Source: Streptomyces ortus
Lineage (GTDB): Bacteria > Actinomycetota > Actinomycetes > Streptomycetales > Streptomycetaceae
Assembly: GCF_026341275.1 (NCBI RefSeq)
Contig: NZ_JAIFZO010000002.1
Span: forward strand, 3,440,118-3,504,117
Reading direction: 5' to 3'
Length of the DNA: 64,000 nt
In this document: positions 17,747-26,178 of the stretch, in pieces
Layout of the letters: each line of letters begins with the position of its first letter
Numbering within the stretch: position 1 is the first letter of the stretch
The notes under the pieces: generated by a model
Told to the model about the DNA's origin: nothing
The model's input: only the letters and a program-made list of their open reading frames with translations
Databases searched by the model: none
Translations under genes and position numbers: made by a program

Positions 17747-18595
17747 ATGCAGAAGCAGAACTGGCTCATCACGGGCGTCAGCACGGGCCTGGGGCGTGCT
17801 TTCGCGCAGGCCGCCCTGGCCGCCGGGCACACCGTGGTCGGCACCGTCCGCTCCGAGAAGGACCTGCGGGCCTTCGAAGAACTCAGGCCCGGACACGCTC
17901 ACGGCCGCATCCTGGACGTCACGGACGATGACGCCGTCTCCGGCGCGGTCGCGGAGGTCGAGCGGAACCTCGGCCCTCTCGACGTCGTCGTCGCCAACGC
18001 CGGCTACGGCCTGGAGGGAACCTTCGAGGAGACCCCGCTGGCCGAGGTGCGGCGGCAGTTCGAGGTCAACGTGTTCGGAACGGTGGCCACCCTGCAGGCG
18101 GCGCTGCCCCACATGCGCGCGCGCCGCCGCGGACACCTGATGGCCGTCACTTCCATGGGCGGGCTCATGGCCGTGCCCGGCATGTCCGCCTACTGCGGCA
18201 GCAAGTTCGCTGTGGAGGGCATCCTGGAGGCACTGGGCAAGGAGGTCGCGCAGTTCGGGATCCATGTGACGGCGATCGAGCCCGGCTCCTTCCGCACCGA
18301 CTGGGCCGGACGGTCCATGACGCGCGCCGAGCGGACCGTGGACGACTACGACGAGTTCTTCGCCCCCATCCGTGCAGCGCGGCAGAAGGCCAGCGGGAAC
18401 CAGCTGGGCAATCCGGCAAAGGCCGGGGAAGCGGTCGTACACATCACCTCGGTCGAGCAGCCGCCGGCCCACCTGGTCCTGGGCTCGGACGCGCTGCGGC
18501 TCGTCACCGCCGCGCGCACGGCCGTGGACGAGGACATCCGCACGTGGGAGACACTCTCCCGCACGACCGACTTCGCCGAAGGCGCACAGCTCTGA
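17747..18595 (+). CDS. SDR oxidoreductase
   Basis: 282 aa. LITGVSTGLGRAFAQ binds the cofactor, NAGYG stands for NNAG, and MAVTSMGG with YCGSKFAVEG gives Ser and Tyr-Lys. The length and the IEPGSFRTDWAG segment match the widespread SDRs annotated as oxidoreductases of unknown substrate. GGAGGA at 17738-17743 fixes the ATG at 17747. The stop overlaps the start of the TetR gene (TGATG), making a two-gene autoregulated operon. Confidence 0.9.
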   Translation: MQKQNWLITGVSTGLGRAFAQAALAAGHTVVGTVRSEKDLRAFEELRPGHAHGRILDVTDDDAVSGAVAEVERNLGPLDVVVANAGYGLEGTFEETPLAEVRRQFEVNVFGTVATLQAALPHMRARRRGHLMAVTSMGGLMAVPGMSAYCGSKFAVEGILEALGKEVAQFGIHVTAIEPGSFRTDWAGRSMTRAERTVDDYDEFFAPIRAARQKASGNQLGNPAKAGEAVVHITSVEQPPAHLVLGSDALRLVTAARTAVDEDIRTWETLSRTTDFAEGAQL

Positions 18596-19209
18596 TGCCC
18601 GGTCACGATTCCGTGCGCGGCCGTCGCACCACCGAGCGCAAGGGGGATGTCCGGGAGCGGGCCATCCTCGACACCTGCGAAACCCTGCTGGCGGACAAGG
18701 GCTACGAAGCCATGACCGTCGGGGACGTAGCCCAGGGAGCCGGTATCACGCGTGGTGCCCTGTACTTCTACTTCGGCTCCAAGCAGGAAGTAGTCACGGC
18801 ACTCGTGGCCCGGACCGTCGAGCATCTGTGGGAGCGGTCCCGGGCCACCGCGCAGACGGACGAGCCGCGTCAGGCGATCGCGGCGGCCATGCGGCGCACG
18901 GTCGAGCTGTGGAACGAGCACGGCCTGGTCATGCGCACCGCGATCGACCTGTCGTTGACCGTGCCGGAGATCGGCGAGCTGTGGACCCACACCGCCGACC
19001 TGTTCATCGCGGCCATCACCGCTGTCCTGGAACGCGCCGGCATCCGGTCCGGCACCGCACCGGACCAGGCCCCGGCGATGGCACGTGCCCTGTGCTGGAT
19101 GATCGAGCGGACCTTCTACCACGCCTCGCAGGAATCCCGCGAAAAGCTCCAAGAGGCATCGCAGACATGCGAACACATCTGGCTGACCAGCGCCGGCCTG
19201 ATCGCCTGA
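18595..19209 (+). CDS. TetR-family regulator
   Basis: 204 aa. The HTH runs ILDTCETLLADKGYEAMTV, GDVAQGAGITRGALYFYFGSKQEVV. The GALYFYFGSKQE form of the recognition helix is typical of TetR proteins controlling SDR or efflux genes. It is translationally coupled to the SDR and probably acts at the palindrome before 17747. No ligand can be assigned. Confidence 0.88.
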   Translation: MPGHDSVRGRRTTERKGDVRERAILDTCETLLADKGYEAMTVGDVAQGAGITRGALYFYFGSKQEVVTALVARTVEHLWERSRATAQTDEPRQAIAAAMRRTVELWNEHGLVMRTAIDLSLTVPEIGELWTHTADLFIAAITAVLERAGIRSGTAPDQAPAMARALCWMIERTFYHASQESREKLQEASQTCEHIWLTSAGLIA

Positions 19210-19378
19210 CGCGGCTGCCATCGACATCATGGCCGCCGCCGGTGTCCTCTCGTCGGTTGCGCACCGGCATCCGTCCCTCTTTCTTTCGAAATCGAGCGGA
19301 TCATGATCGCTGGCCACGAATGACGGGAAGGTGAAGAGTAGATACAGCACGGACGGCAGCGGTGGCGGGAGACGACGA

Positions 19379-19618
19379 GTGAGCGAACAGCATGGACGTG
19401 ACTGGACGCGCATGACGCCGGACGACTTCGACCAGGAGGCGCCGCGGCGGCCCCTCGTGCCCGCCGGGCCGGCCGCCGTCCCAGCCGTACCCGATGAGTA
19501 CGGCACACCGCCGCTGTTCGGGGACGAGACACCTACCGCGCGCCCCCGGACACGAAACGGCGTGGCCCCGCCCTTCGTTCAGCCCGCATTGTTCTGTCAT
19601 CAGGAGATGAAGGCGTAG
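19379..19618 (+). CDS. Small conserved Streptomyces-type protein of unknown function
   Basis: 79 aa. The recognisable core MTPDDFDQEAPRRPL, followed by PDEYGTPPLFGDE, resembles a short Pro-rich hypothetical protein common in Streptomyces. There is no signal peptide or membrane helix and the remainder is disordered. GTG 19379 is preferred because GGGAG stands before it; GTG 19331 and ATG 19412 are also in frame. It follows the TetR gene by 170 bp. Function unknown. Confidence 0.5.
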   Translation: MSEQHGRDWTRMTPDDFDQEAPRRPLVPAGPAAVPAVPDEYGTPPLFGDETPTARPRTRNGVAPPFVQPALFCHQEMKA

Positions 19619-19719
19619 ACGACCACGGAGGGGGTGGTCCGCCTCCGTGCCTCCTCCCGCGTCGTCAGCGGCGCCTCCCGCGCGGCTCCGTACCGCGAGG
19701 CTTGCGGGCACCGGCACCT

Positions 19720-20550
19720 TCACCGCCCTGTCCCTCGTGGCCGTGCGGCGGACGCAGCCGTCACGGCCACAACCAGTGGGTCGCGGATCGCGCGGCCGAG
19801 GAGATCGGTCAGATCGGGAGCGGTGCCGTCCAGGAAGCCGTGCCGGACGGCCGAGGCGATCGACACGAGCATGGGCGCCTGGAACGGCAGCAGCCCCGGG
19901 TTCTCGTCGAGGAGCCTGCGCCGGTACTCCCCCAGTCCGATGGTGCTGTGCGGAACCCCCAACCTGCCGGCCAGCTGACCCGCTGTGATCGGCGTGCCGA
20001 CCAACTCGTGGACCCGGCCGCGGTGTCGGGCCGGGTTCGCCGCGACGGCTGCCGCCGCGTCGGCGAGATCCTCCCGCGCGACCGCCGCCAGGGCGCCGTC
20101 CCCGAAGGCGGACTCCACCCCCTCACCGGCCCATGTCAGCAGGCCGCCGAAGAGTTCGGCGTACAAACCGTTGCGCAGAATCGTCCAGTGAAGTCCGCTC
20201 GCCCGGACCAGGCGCTCGGTGGCCCGGTGCGCCAGCGCGAACCCGAGATGGTCGCCGGCCGCAGTGAGGCTCGTGTAGACGACGTGGTCGACACCGTCGC
20301 GCACTGCGGCCTCCAGAACCGCCGCGTGCCGCGCGACGACCTGATCGTCCTCCGCGTACCCGGCGGAGATCAGCACCAAGGTCGACACCCCGGCGAGGTC
20401 GAGGCCGTCACGGTCGTCGAAGTCGAGGTGTCTCGTCCCCGGGCCCGGCGTGCGGCTGCCGCCCGTCGCCGCGACGCCACCGGCACGCAGCGCCGCCAGG
20501 GTGGCCGAGCCGAGATTCCCGCCTGCTCCCGTCACCAAGATCATGCCCAT
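19720..20550 (-). CDS. NmrA/QorB-like NAD(P)-binding protein
   Basis: 276 aa. Atypical SDR: MILVTGAGGNLGSATLAAL at the N-terminus, VVYTSLTAAGDH and WTILRNGLYAELFGGLL, the pattern of NmrA-like quinone reductase/redox sensor proteins, with no YxxxK pair. The ATG at 20550 precedes the glycine-rich loop directly; the open frame extends 23 residues further without support. It is divergent from an HxlR regulator, a very common pairing in actinobacteria where HxlR senses electrophiles or quinones. Confidence 0.88.
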   Translation of the reverse strand: MGMILVTGAGGNLGSATLAALRAGGVAATGGSRTPGPGTRHLDFDDRDGLDLAGVSTLVLISAGYAEDDQVVARHAAVLEAAVRDGVDHVVYTSLTAAGDHLGFALAHRATERLVRASGLHWTILRNGLYAELFGGLLTWAGEGVESAFGDGALAAVAREDLADAAAAVAANPARHRGRVHELVGTPITAGQLAGRLGVPHSTIGLGEYRRRLLDENPGLLPFQAPMLVSIASAVRHGFLDGTAPDLTDLLGRAIRDPLVVAVTAASAARPRGTGR

Positions 20551-20631
20551 CACAGTCTTCCGTCGTGGTCCTGGTCGGTCATTACGCTTGATCCTTGATC
20601 GCACGCCCACCGGCCACAAGAAGGCAGTTCG

Positions 20632-21051
20632 ATGTCACTCACGCACACCGGGGTAACCACCCCCGCAGCTCTCGACCCCTGTGGCCGCGAAGAGCACCCC
20701 GACTGCGGCATACGCGATGTGCTGGACCGCATCGGCGACAAGTGGTCGGTGCTCGTGGTCGTCGAACTCGCGGGCGGGCCGCGCCGCTTCCGCGAACTGC
20801 AGCGCGCCGTCGAGGGCATCTCCCAGCGCATGCTCACCCTCACGGTCCGCAGGCTCGAACGGGACGGCCTCGTGCTCCGCACCGTCTATCCGACGGTCCC
20901 GGCCCAGGTCGACTACCGCCTGACCGGGACAGGAGCCGACCTGACGCACCTGGTCAAGGCACTCGCGGACTGGTCCCTCGCCCACCGTGCCGATATCGCC
21001 GAGTCACGACAGGCGTACGACCGGACCCACCCCGACCACGACATCCACTGA
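20632..21051 (+). CDS. HxlR-family regulator
   Basis: 139 aa. The HxlR core is intact: CGIRDVLDRIGDKWSVLVV, RRFRELQRAVEGISQRMLT, VRRLERDGLVLRTVYPTVPAQVDY. The Cys before the HTH (CGIRDVL) is at the place where several HxlR proteins sense electrophiles. The intergenic region to the NmrA-like gene is only 81 bp, so divergent control is likely. Confidence 0.9.
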   Translation: MSLTHTGVTTPAALDPCGREEHPDCGIRDVLDRIGDKWSVLVVVELAGGPRRFRELQRAVEGISQRMLTLTVRRLERDGLVLRTVYPTVPAQVDYRLTGTGADLTHLVKALADWSLAHRADIAESRQAYDRTHPDHDIH

Positions 21052-21282
21052 CGCCCGGTGCCGACAGCGGGACGCGCCGGGTCAGCGGTGCGCATCTCCA
21101 CGCCCCTTCAACCCGAGATAATGGGGCATCGATCCCCCACCCAACCGCTCGGGATCGGCCTTCTCCGATGATGCCCGATCGTGATCGACGGGTGTACAAC
21201 TCCCTGTGGATCACGGCTGTCTGAAGAACGCGTCGGAGGATCATTCTCCGGCGCCTTTCGGTACACAGAGATCGGGGATCAG

Positions 21283-22047
21283 GTGGGGAAGAAGTTCTGG
21301 AGAGCCGTCGTGGCCGGTGGCGCGGCCGCGGTGTTCACGGGTGTGGCGGCGGTGCCGGCCGGTGCGGCCGAAGGCGGGGTCTCGTTCACCCGCGTCCAGG
21401 TGAACGGCGGCAAGCCGATCGTGATCGGAGTGTCGAAGGAGGTCGCGGTGCCCACCTCCTTCCGGATGGCGACGACCCACGCGTACAAGTGGCCCGCGGT
21501 GTTCCTGTACCGCGGCAGTGCGGATGAACGGCTCTGGCACGCCATCGAGACGAGTGACTGCAACCAGGTGAGCTCGGGTGTCTGCGACTTCACGGAGACG
21601 ATGTTCTTCGACCCGAGTGAGTGGGACATGCACAACAGCGAGGCCGGAGCCTGGAAGGTCGCGGCCGAGGTGTACTTCCAGGGCGGCGGCGGTGACACCG
21701 ATGACGAGGGCCTCACTGCCTACGTCAAGCGCAACTCCCGGCTGACCGTGAACGCCTCACCCGAGCCGGTGACCAAGGGCAGCACCCTCACCGTGACCGG
21801 AAAGGTCACGCGAGCCAACTGGGAGACCAGGAAGTACGCCTCCTACGAAGGCCGCCTGGTGAGCCTCCAGTTCAAGCCCACCGGAGCCGCCTCCTACACC
21901 ACGGTGAAGAAGGTGTACGCGAACGGCTCGGGCAACCTCAAGACCACCGTGAAGGCATCCCAGAGCGGCACATGGCGCTGGGTGTACTACGGCAACACCA
22001 CGACCGGGCCGTCGACTTCGGCCGGGGACAATGTCGTAGTGAGGTGA
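21283..22047 (+). CDS. Secreted protein with C-terminal Ig-like domain
   Basis: 254 aa. Starting at GTG 21283 the product has a signal peptide (KKFWRAVVAGGAAAVFTGVAAVPAGAA) with an AGA-A type cleavage site. Residues ~30-145 form a beta-rich domain with one Cys pair (DCNQVSSGVCDF), and the C-terminal ~100 residues (LTVNASPEPVTKG, LTVTGKVTRA, GSGNLKTTVKA, SGTWRWVYYG) form an Ig/bacterial surface-type beta sandwich. The earlier in-frame start at 21181 would bury the signal peptide and is rejected. A 12-bp hairpin follows the stop. Role outside the cell unknown. Confidence 0.8.
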   Translation: MGKKFWRAVVAGGAAAVFTGVAAVPAGAAEGGVSFTRVQVNGGKPIVIGVSKEVAVPTSFRMATTHAYKWPAVFLYRGSADERLWHAIETSDCNQVSSGVCDFTETMFFDPSEWDMHNSEAGAWKVAAEVYFQGGGGDTDDEGLTAYVKRNSRLTVNASPEPVTKGSTLTVTGKVTRANWETRKYASYEGRLVSLQFKPTGAASYTTVKKVYANGSGNLKTTVKASQSGTWRWVYYGNTTTGPSTSAGDNVVVR

Positions 22048-22052
22048 ACTCC

Positions 22053-22093
22053 CCCGCCGGGCTGGCTCTCGCCCTGAGTGGCAGCCCGGCGGG
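22053..22093 (+). terminator. Hairpin terminator after the secreted protein gene
   Basis: CCCGCCGGGCTG (22053-22064) and CAGCCCGGCGGG (22082-22093) are exact 12-bp inverted repeats with a 17-base loop, 5 bases after the stop codon. There is no T run, as is usual for Streptomyces hairpins. Confidence 0.75.
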
Positions 22094-22327
22094 CGCCGAC
22101 GCAGGCCTTGGCGCTGCCCAGGTGGCCCGTGGCACACGTCGCACCTCGCCTGTCGCCTGTACTGATCGCATGCTTCCTGAACAAGCCGGCCGGTCGGCAA
22201 TTCCGTTTGCGCGGTGGCGTCGATGGGATAGCCTGTCCGGGATTCCGCGGCAGGTCCACTGCCGCCCCGTTCGGCGCGCTCGGCGTCGACACGCACCGCG
22301 TGCCCTGCCCGGAAGGAGGCGAGAGAC

Positions 22328-22402
22328 ATGGACCGTGCTGAATGCGTTGCGGCCATAGTTGCCTCCGGCCGTGTGCCCTCCCTCCTCTGCGGCGCGCGGT
22401 AA
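22328..22402 (+). CDS. Leader ORF (24 aa) upstream of the MFS exporter
   Basis: A short frame with an excellent ribosome site: AAGGAGG at 22313-22319, then ATG at 22328 after 8 bases. The peptide starts MDRAECVAA, ends in LLCGAR and contains two Cys. It lies ~350 bp before the exporter, followed by a terminator-like hairpin, which is the arrangement of a translation-dependent attenuator. I do not recognise the peptide and coding cannot be proven by composition at this length. Confidence 0.5.
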   Translation: MDRAECVAAIVASGRVPSLLCGAR

Positions 22403-22426
22403 CTCTCCCCCCTTTTTCTGTTTCTT

Positions 22427-22532
22427 GTCTTCGGCGTCTTTCTGAGATGCCGGGTCACGAGATGTCCTGGCCTGCGCGGTTCCTCGCCACGCGGCCGGTG
22501 GGAGCGCGCGCCCGAAGACGGGCCCTTCTTTT
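22427..22532 (+). promoter_or_regulatory. Candidate antiterminator/terminator pair (attenuator)
   Basis: GCCCG-AAGA-CGGGC (22510-22523) followed by CCTTCTTTT (22524-22532) resembles an intrinsic terminator, unusual for having a T-rich tail in this GC-rich genome. GTCTTCGG at 22427-22434 is exactly complementary to CCGAAGAC at 22512-22519, i.e. to the 5' stem and loop of that hairpin, so the two pairings are mutually exclusive. The free arm lies 25 bases after the leader ORF stop. Confidence 0.45.
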
Positions 22533-22755
22533 GCTGGTCACCGTGATCCAGGCGTACTCCGTCTCACGACCCGCAAGAGCGCCGGCGTGTGTGACACACG
22601 GCTGGTGAGGCAGGCCCCGGGTGCTGTCCGCGGTTCCCCCTGCCCCCTCGCCCTGCCGTGTCCCCGTGCTGCGTGCACCGGCCCGTCGTCACCCCTGCGA
22701 CCGTCCCCGGCCGGCTGACTCGACAGCACTTCGACACGAAACGTGCGTGATCGCC

Positions 22756-24285
22756 ATGAGCAAGAACCGCCCCGAACGTCCCGGAGGGAGATCCCTCCCC
22801 TCCGCCCCCCGCACCACCACCGGCCATTCCCCGCAATCGGCACCCGATCCCAAGCGCTGGTGGGCGCTGGCCGTCATCGCCCTCGCCCAGTTGATGGTGA
22901 TCCTCGACGGCACCATCGTGAACATCGCACTGCCCTCCGCCCAGCACGCTCTGGGCATGTCGGACGGCGACCGGCAGTGGGTGATCACCGCCTACACGCT
23001 GGCCTTCGGCGGACTGCTGCTGCTCGGCGGCCGGATCGCCGATCTGGTGGGCCGCAAACGCACCTTCGTCATCGGCCTGGCCGGGTTCGCCGCGGCCTCC
23101 GCGCTCGGCGGCGCGGCAACCGGCCCCGGCATGCTGTTCGCGGCGCGGGCCCTGCAAGGCGCGTTCGCGGCACTCCTGGCACCCTCCGCCCTGTCCCTGC
23201 TGACGACGACGTTCACCGACCCCAAGGAGCGGGCCAGGGCGTTCGGCGTCTACGGCGCACTGGCCGGCGGCGGCAGCGCGGTCGGCCTGATCGTGGGCGG
23301 TCTGCTGACCGAGTGCCTGAACTGGCGCTGGTCCCTGTACGTCAACGTCCCCATCGCGCTGGCCGCCCTGCTCGGCGCACCGGCCTTCCTGCGCGACCGC
23401 TCCGCCCGCCCGGGCGGCCACCTGGACGTGCCGGGCGCGCTGCTGGGCTGCGGCGGACTCGTCGCCCTCGTGTACGGCTTCAGCGAGGCCGAACCCCGCG
23501 GCTGGACCAGCCCGTCGGTCCTCACACTGCTCGCGGCCGGCGTGCTCCTGCTCGCCGCCTTCGTGTGGTGGCAGAGCCGTGCGGCGTGCCCGCTGCTGCC
23601 GCTGCGTATCGTCAAGGACCGGGTCCGGGCCGGATCGCTCGCGACGATGGGCCTGGCCACCATCGGCATGTTCGGCGTCTTCTTGTTCCTGACGTACTAC
23701 CTGCAGGTCGCCCTCGGCTATCCGCCGGTGCGCACGGGCCTGGCCTTCGTGCCGATCTCGGCCGGCATCGTCATCGGCGCGACCCAGATCGCGGCCCGCC
23801 TCCTGCCACGCACGGCGCCGCGCATCTTGATGTCGTCCGGCATGGTGCTGGCCGCCACCGGCATGGTGCTGCTCAGCACCCTGAGCGTGCGTGCGCAGTA
23901 CATCTCGCACGTGCTGCCCGCCCTGCTGCTGCTCGGTCTGGGCATGGGCCTGACCTTCATGCCGGTCTACGCGACCGCCACCGCCGGCGTGCCCGCCCAG
24001 GATGCCGGTGTGGCCTCGGCCGTCCTCAACACCGTTCAGCAGATGGGTGCTTCGCTGGGCACCGTACTGCTCAACACCATCGCCACCGGGGCCACCAGCC
24101 GCTACGTCCACTCACGCACGCACGATCCGGCCCACGGTGGCGCGGCCCTCCACGAAGGCATGGTGCACGGCTTCTCCGTCGCCTACCGGTGCTCGGCGGG
24201 CGTCCTGCTCCTCGCCGCCCTGGTCGCGGGCCTCACCGTACGGCCCCAGACACCCAAGCGTGCCAGGGACGACACACCGGCCTGA
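22756..24285 (+). CDS. MFS multidrug exporter, DHA2 (14-helix) type
   Basis: 509 aa. LAQLMVILDGTIVNIALPSA is motif D1 of the DHA2 family, GGRIADLVGRKRTF is motif A, and GAFAALLAPSALSLLTTTF with GAL-GGGSAVGLIVGGLLTE is motif C of drug antiporters. About 14 membrane helices. ATG 22756 is taken as the start; GTG 22747 is three codons earlier and in frame. The FBP-domain gene follows after 70 bp, and an 18-bp hairpin ends the pair. Substrate not visible; the partner gene suggests a ribosome- or EF-G-directed antibiotic. Confidence 0.9.
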   Translation: MSKNRPERPGGRSLPSAPRTTTGHSPQSAPDPKRWWALAVIALAQLMVILDGTIVNIALPSAQHALGMSDGDRQWVITAYTLAFGGLLLLGGRIADLVGRKRTFVIGLAGFAAASALGGAATGPGMLFAARALQGAFAALLAPSALSLLTTTFTDPKERARAFGVYGALAGGGSAVGLIVGGLLTECLNWRWSLYVNVPIALAALLGAPAFLRDRSARPGGHLDVPGALLGCGGLVALVYGFSEAEPRGWTSPSVLTLLAAGVLLLAAFVWWQSRAACPLLPLRIVKDRVRAGSLATMGLATIGMFGVFLFLTYYLQVALGYPPVRTGLAFVPISAGIVIGATQIAARLLPRTAPRILMSSGMVLAATGMVLLSTLSVRAQYISHVLPALLLLGLGMGLTFMPVYATATAGVPAQDAGVASAVLNTVQQMGASLGTVLLNTIATGATSRYVHSRTHDPAHGGAALHEGMVHGFSVAYRCSAGVLLLAALVAGLTVRPQTPKRARDDTPA

Positions 24286-24355
24286 CGACACACCGGCTTA
24301 GCGAGCCGGAGCCGCGTCCCGCCACCGTCCACCTCACCCCCACGAAGGATCCTGC

Positions 24356-24853
24356 ATGAAACCCCTGACCGAGCACGACATCCGTACCTCGTTCGTCAAC
24401 TGCTCGAAGGGCGAGGCCAAACGCCTTCCCCTGCCCAGGAACCTGGCGGACTTCGACCACTGGGACGACCTGGACTTCCTGGGCTGGTTCGATCTGTCCG
24501 CGCCCGATCGCCGGTATCTCGTCGTCGAACGCGGCGATGAGCTCATCGGCCTGTCCCTGCGCTCCGTCTCCGGCAGCCGCGGCTTCCTGCGCCGCAGCCT
24601 GTGCTCGCTGTGCCTGACCACCCATCCCGGCAACGGCGTCTCCCTCATGACCGCCCTCAAGGCGGGCCCGGCCGGCCGCGGAGGCAATTCGGTGGGCCTC
24701 TACATCTGCGCCGACCTCGACTGCTCCTTGTACGTACGGGGCAAGAAGAAGGCGGCACCCGGCGCACGCATGGAGGAGTCCCTCACCGTCGAGCAGCAGA
24801 TCGAGCGCCTGCGCGGCAACCTCGACGCGTTCGTGGAGCGGGTCCTCAACTGA
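24356..24853 (+). CDS. FBP-domain protein (FusB-like EF-G-binding, treble-clef zinc finger)
   Basis: 165 aa. The C-terminal treble clef is visible as CSLC (C83, C86) and C118-x4-C123 around GLYICADLDC, within the order expected for the FBP family, whose FusB/FusC relatives bind elongation factor G and release it from fusidic-acid-stalled ribosomes. The N-terminal helical half (SFVNCSKGEAKRLPLP and LDFLGWFDL) fits actinobacterial members. The ATG follows AAGGATCC. Located directly after an MFS exporter and behind a leader ORF, it probably protects or rescues translation. Confidence 0.85.
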   Translation: MKPLTEHDIRTSFVNCSKGEAKRLPLPRNLADFDHWDDLDFLGWFDLSAPDRRYLVVERGDELIGLSLRSVSGSRGFLRRSLCSLCLTTHPGNGVSLMTALKAGPAGRGGNSVGLYICADLDCSLYVRGKKKAAPGARMEESLTVEQQIERLRGNLDAFVERVLN

Positions 24854-24858
24854 TTCCG

Positions 24859-24900
24859 GCAGTGCCTCGGCGACGGAGGCCACCGTCGCCGAGGCACTGC
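24859..24900 (+). terminator. Strong hairpin after the MFS-FBP operon
   Basis: GCAGTGCCTCGGCGACGG (24859-24876) and its exact reverse complement (24883-24900) form an 18-bp perfect stem with a 6-base loop, 5 bases after the FBP stop. No T run. Confidence 0.85.
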
Positions 24901-24994
24901 CACCGAAGGGCGGTGGACACCACTGCTGTCGAAAACCCTTGAAGGAGGCACAGTCGGCCCCGGCGATCAGCCCTCTACGCTGCGGGTGTTCGCG

Positions 24995-25372
24995 TCAGCA
25001 CTCGCCTCGCCAGCGGACGCCGTACACGACCTCCGTGTAGGGAGCGGTCCACTTGTACTGGCCAGGCCCGGGGTTGTAGTGGAAACAACTGGTGACGGTG
25101 GAGTCCCCCTCGTACACGTATGTCATGTCGACGTGGTCGGCTCCCGGGAACGCGTAGCCGTTGTTGAAGACGGATCGGAAGCCCACCTGGCCGCTCCAGT
25201 TGCCCGCCGTCTTCAGCACGAGCGTTCCGGTCTGATCCGGTCCGCTGTAGGCGCAGAAGTACCCCTTGGGACATCCGGGTGGATTGGCTTCGGCAGAGGC
25301 GGTGGGGGCCGAAGCGATGACACCGAGCATCGCAGCGGCGGTTGCGAGGGTTGCAGCGGTCTTCTTGTGCAT
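24995..25372 (-). CDS. Secreted peptidase-inhibitor family I36 protein
   Basis: 125 aa. Signal peptide KKTAATLATAAAMLGVIASAPTASA, then CPKGYFCAYSGPDQTG, the signature start of I36/SMI-type inhibitors with a paired Cys, and aromatic and Gly positions of the beta-gamma-crystallin-like fold (FRSVFNNGYAFPGADHV). The C-terminal extension with TSCFHYNPG and a terminal Cys is longer than in the classical inhibitor. Upstream lie three CGTACG sites with 16-bp phasing. Probably inhibits secreted metalloproteases, but binding residues are not certain. Confidence 0.78.
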   Translation of the reverse strand: MHKKTAATLATAAAMLGVIASAPTASAEANPPGCPKGYFCAYSGPDQTGTLVLKTAGNWSGQVGFRSVFNNGYAFPGADHVDMTYVYEGDSTVTSCFHYNPGPGQYKWTAPYTEVVYGVRWRGEC

Positions 25373-25418
25373 GTCGTTCCCCTGTTTCTGGTCGTGGCCA
25401 TCGGCCCTGGCGCCAGGA

Positions 25419-25456
25419 CGTACGGTGACCGGCCCGTACGTAGGTCGGTCCGTACG
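25419..25456. promoter_or_regulatory. Three phased CGTACG sites upstream of the I36 gene
   Basis: CGTACG occurs at 25419-25424, 25435-25440 and 25451-25456, exactly 16 bp apart. The first two units also share the weaker pattern G--C-GG-C after the hexamer. The array lies ~47-84 bp before the I36 start and looks like a multi-copy regulator site. Confidence 0.5.
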
Positions 25457-25603
25457 CGGATCACGTCCACACCATGGCGCAGATGGCAGCGGCGGCGCGA
25501 GACCCTTCAGGCACGCCTGAAACCCGCTGGTCAGGCAGAAGAACAGGGATTCCGCCCGTCATGAAGGTGGTGCCGAACGGCGTCGGCGTACGCAGATCGC
25601 CAT

Positions 25604-25902
25604 TCACTGATCCTGTACCCGGGAGAGGGCCTGTGCTTCCTTGATGTCAGGCGACTGGGGGCCATGTGCGTCGACGATCTTCGAAGGGGTCTCCAGGGCG
25701 GGGGCCCGCTCAGCCCGTAGCGACAGCAGAGCGGAGACGAACAGCAGCACGGCGATGAGGATCGACACGATGGTGATGGCCGGGGTCGACCCGTACGCGT
25801 CGGCGGCCGTGAAGAAGATGCCGCCGATGATCGCTACTGACAGCGCGGCGCTGATCTGAAGAGTCGCGGAGACCAGACCACTGGCCAGGCCGGCGAACGC
25901 AC
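25604..25902 (-). pseudogene. MFS transporter, C-terminal remnant
   Basis: The minus strand reads AFAGLASGLVSATLQISAA, then LSVAIIGGIFFTAADAYG, ITIVSILIAVLLFVSALLSL and a hydrophilic tail ending at a stop at 25604. This is the last two or three helices and tail of a DHA2-type exporter (about 98 residues of ~480). The upstream part is missing and replaced by part of an unrelated SDR at ~25900. Confidence 0.8.
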
Positions 25903-26178
25903 GCGATCGAAAACGGCGCGAAGGGCATTCGCTCGAATACGGTGCACCCAGGCGTGGACTACCCGACAGGCATGACCGGCTTCATGGGCGATAACTCGGG
26001 CGCCGTCGAGACGTACTCGGCGCACATTCTCATGCGCCGCATGGGAACCCCCGAGGAAATCGCCGCCGTCGTGGCCTTTCTGGCCAGCTCTGAAGCCAGT
26101 TACGTCAACGGTGCAGCCATCACGGTCGACGGCGGACTCAACCGCGTCATGCATCTTCCCCCGACTGTGAGCGTCTGA
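25899..26178 (+). pseudogene. SDR, C-terminal remnant
   Basis: Reads HAIENGAKGIRSNTVHPGVD, then LMRRMGTPEEIAAVVAFLASSEASYVNGAAITVDGGL: the last ~90 residues of a classical SDR (after the active-site Tyr). The cofactor-binding half is absent. It begins at the same place where the MFS remnant on the other strand ends, so one deletion removed the 5' parts of both genes. Confidence 0.82.

Noticed and set aside
21181..21282. Earlier start for the secreted protein
   Set aside because: Would place 34 non-conserved residues before a signal peptide that must be N-terminal.
22564..24111. Long open frame (515 codons) antisense to the MFS exporter
   Set aside because: Composition is a Gly/Gln/His/Arg-rich shadow of the opposite strand, with no motif or ribosome site; the sense MFS gene has all family motifs.
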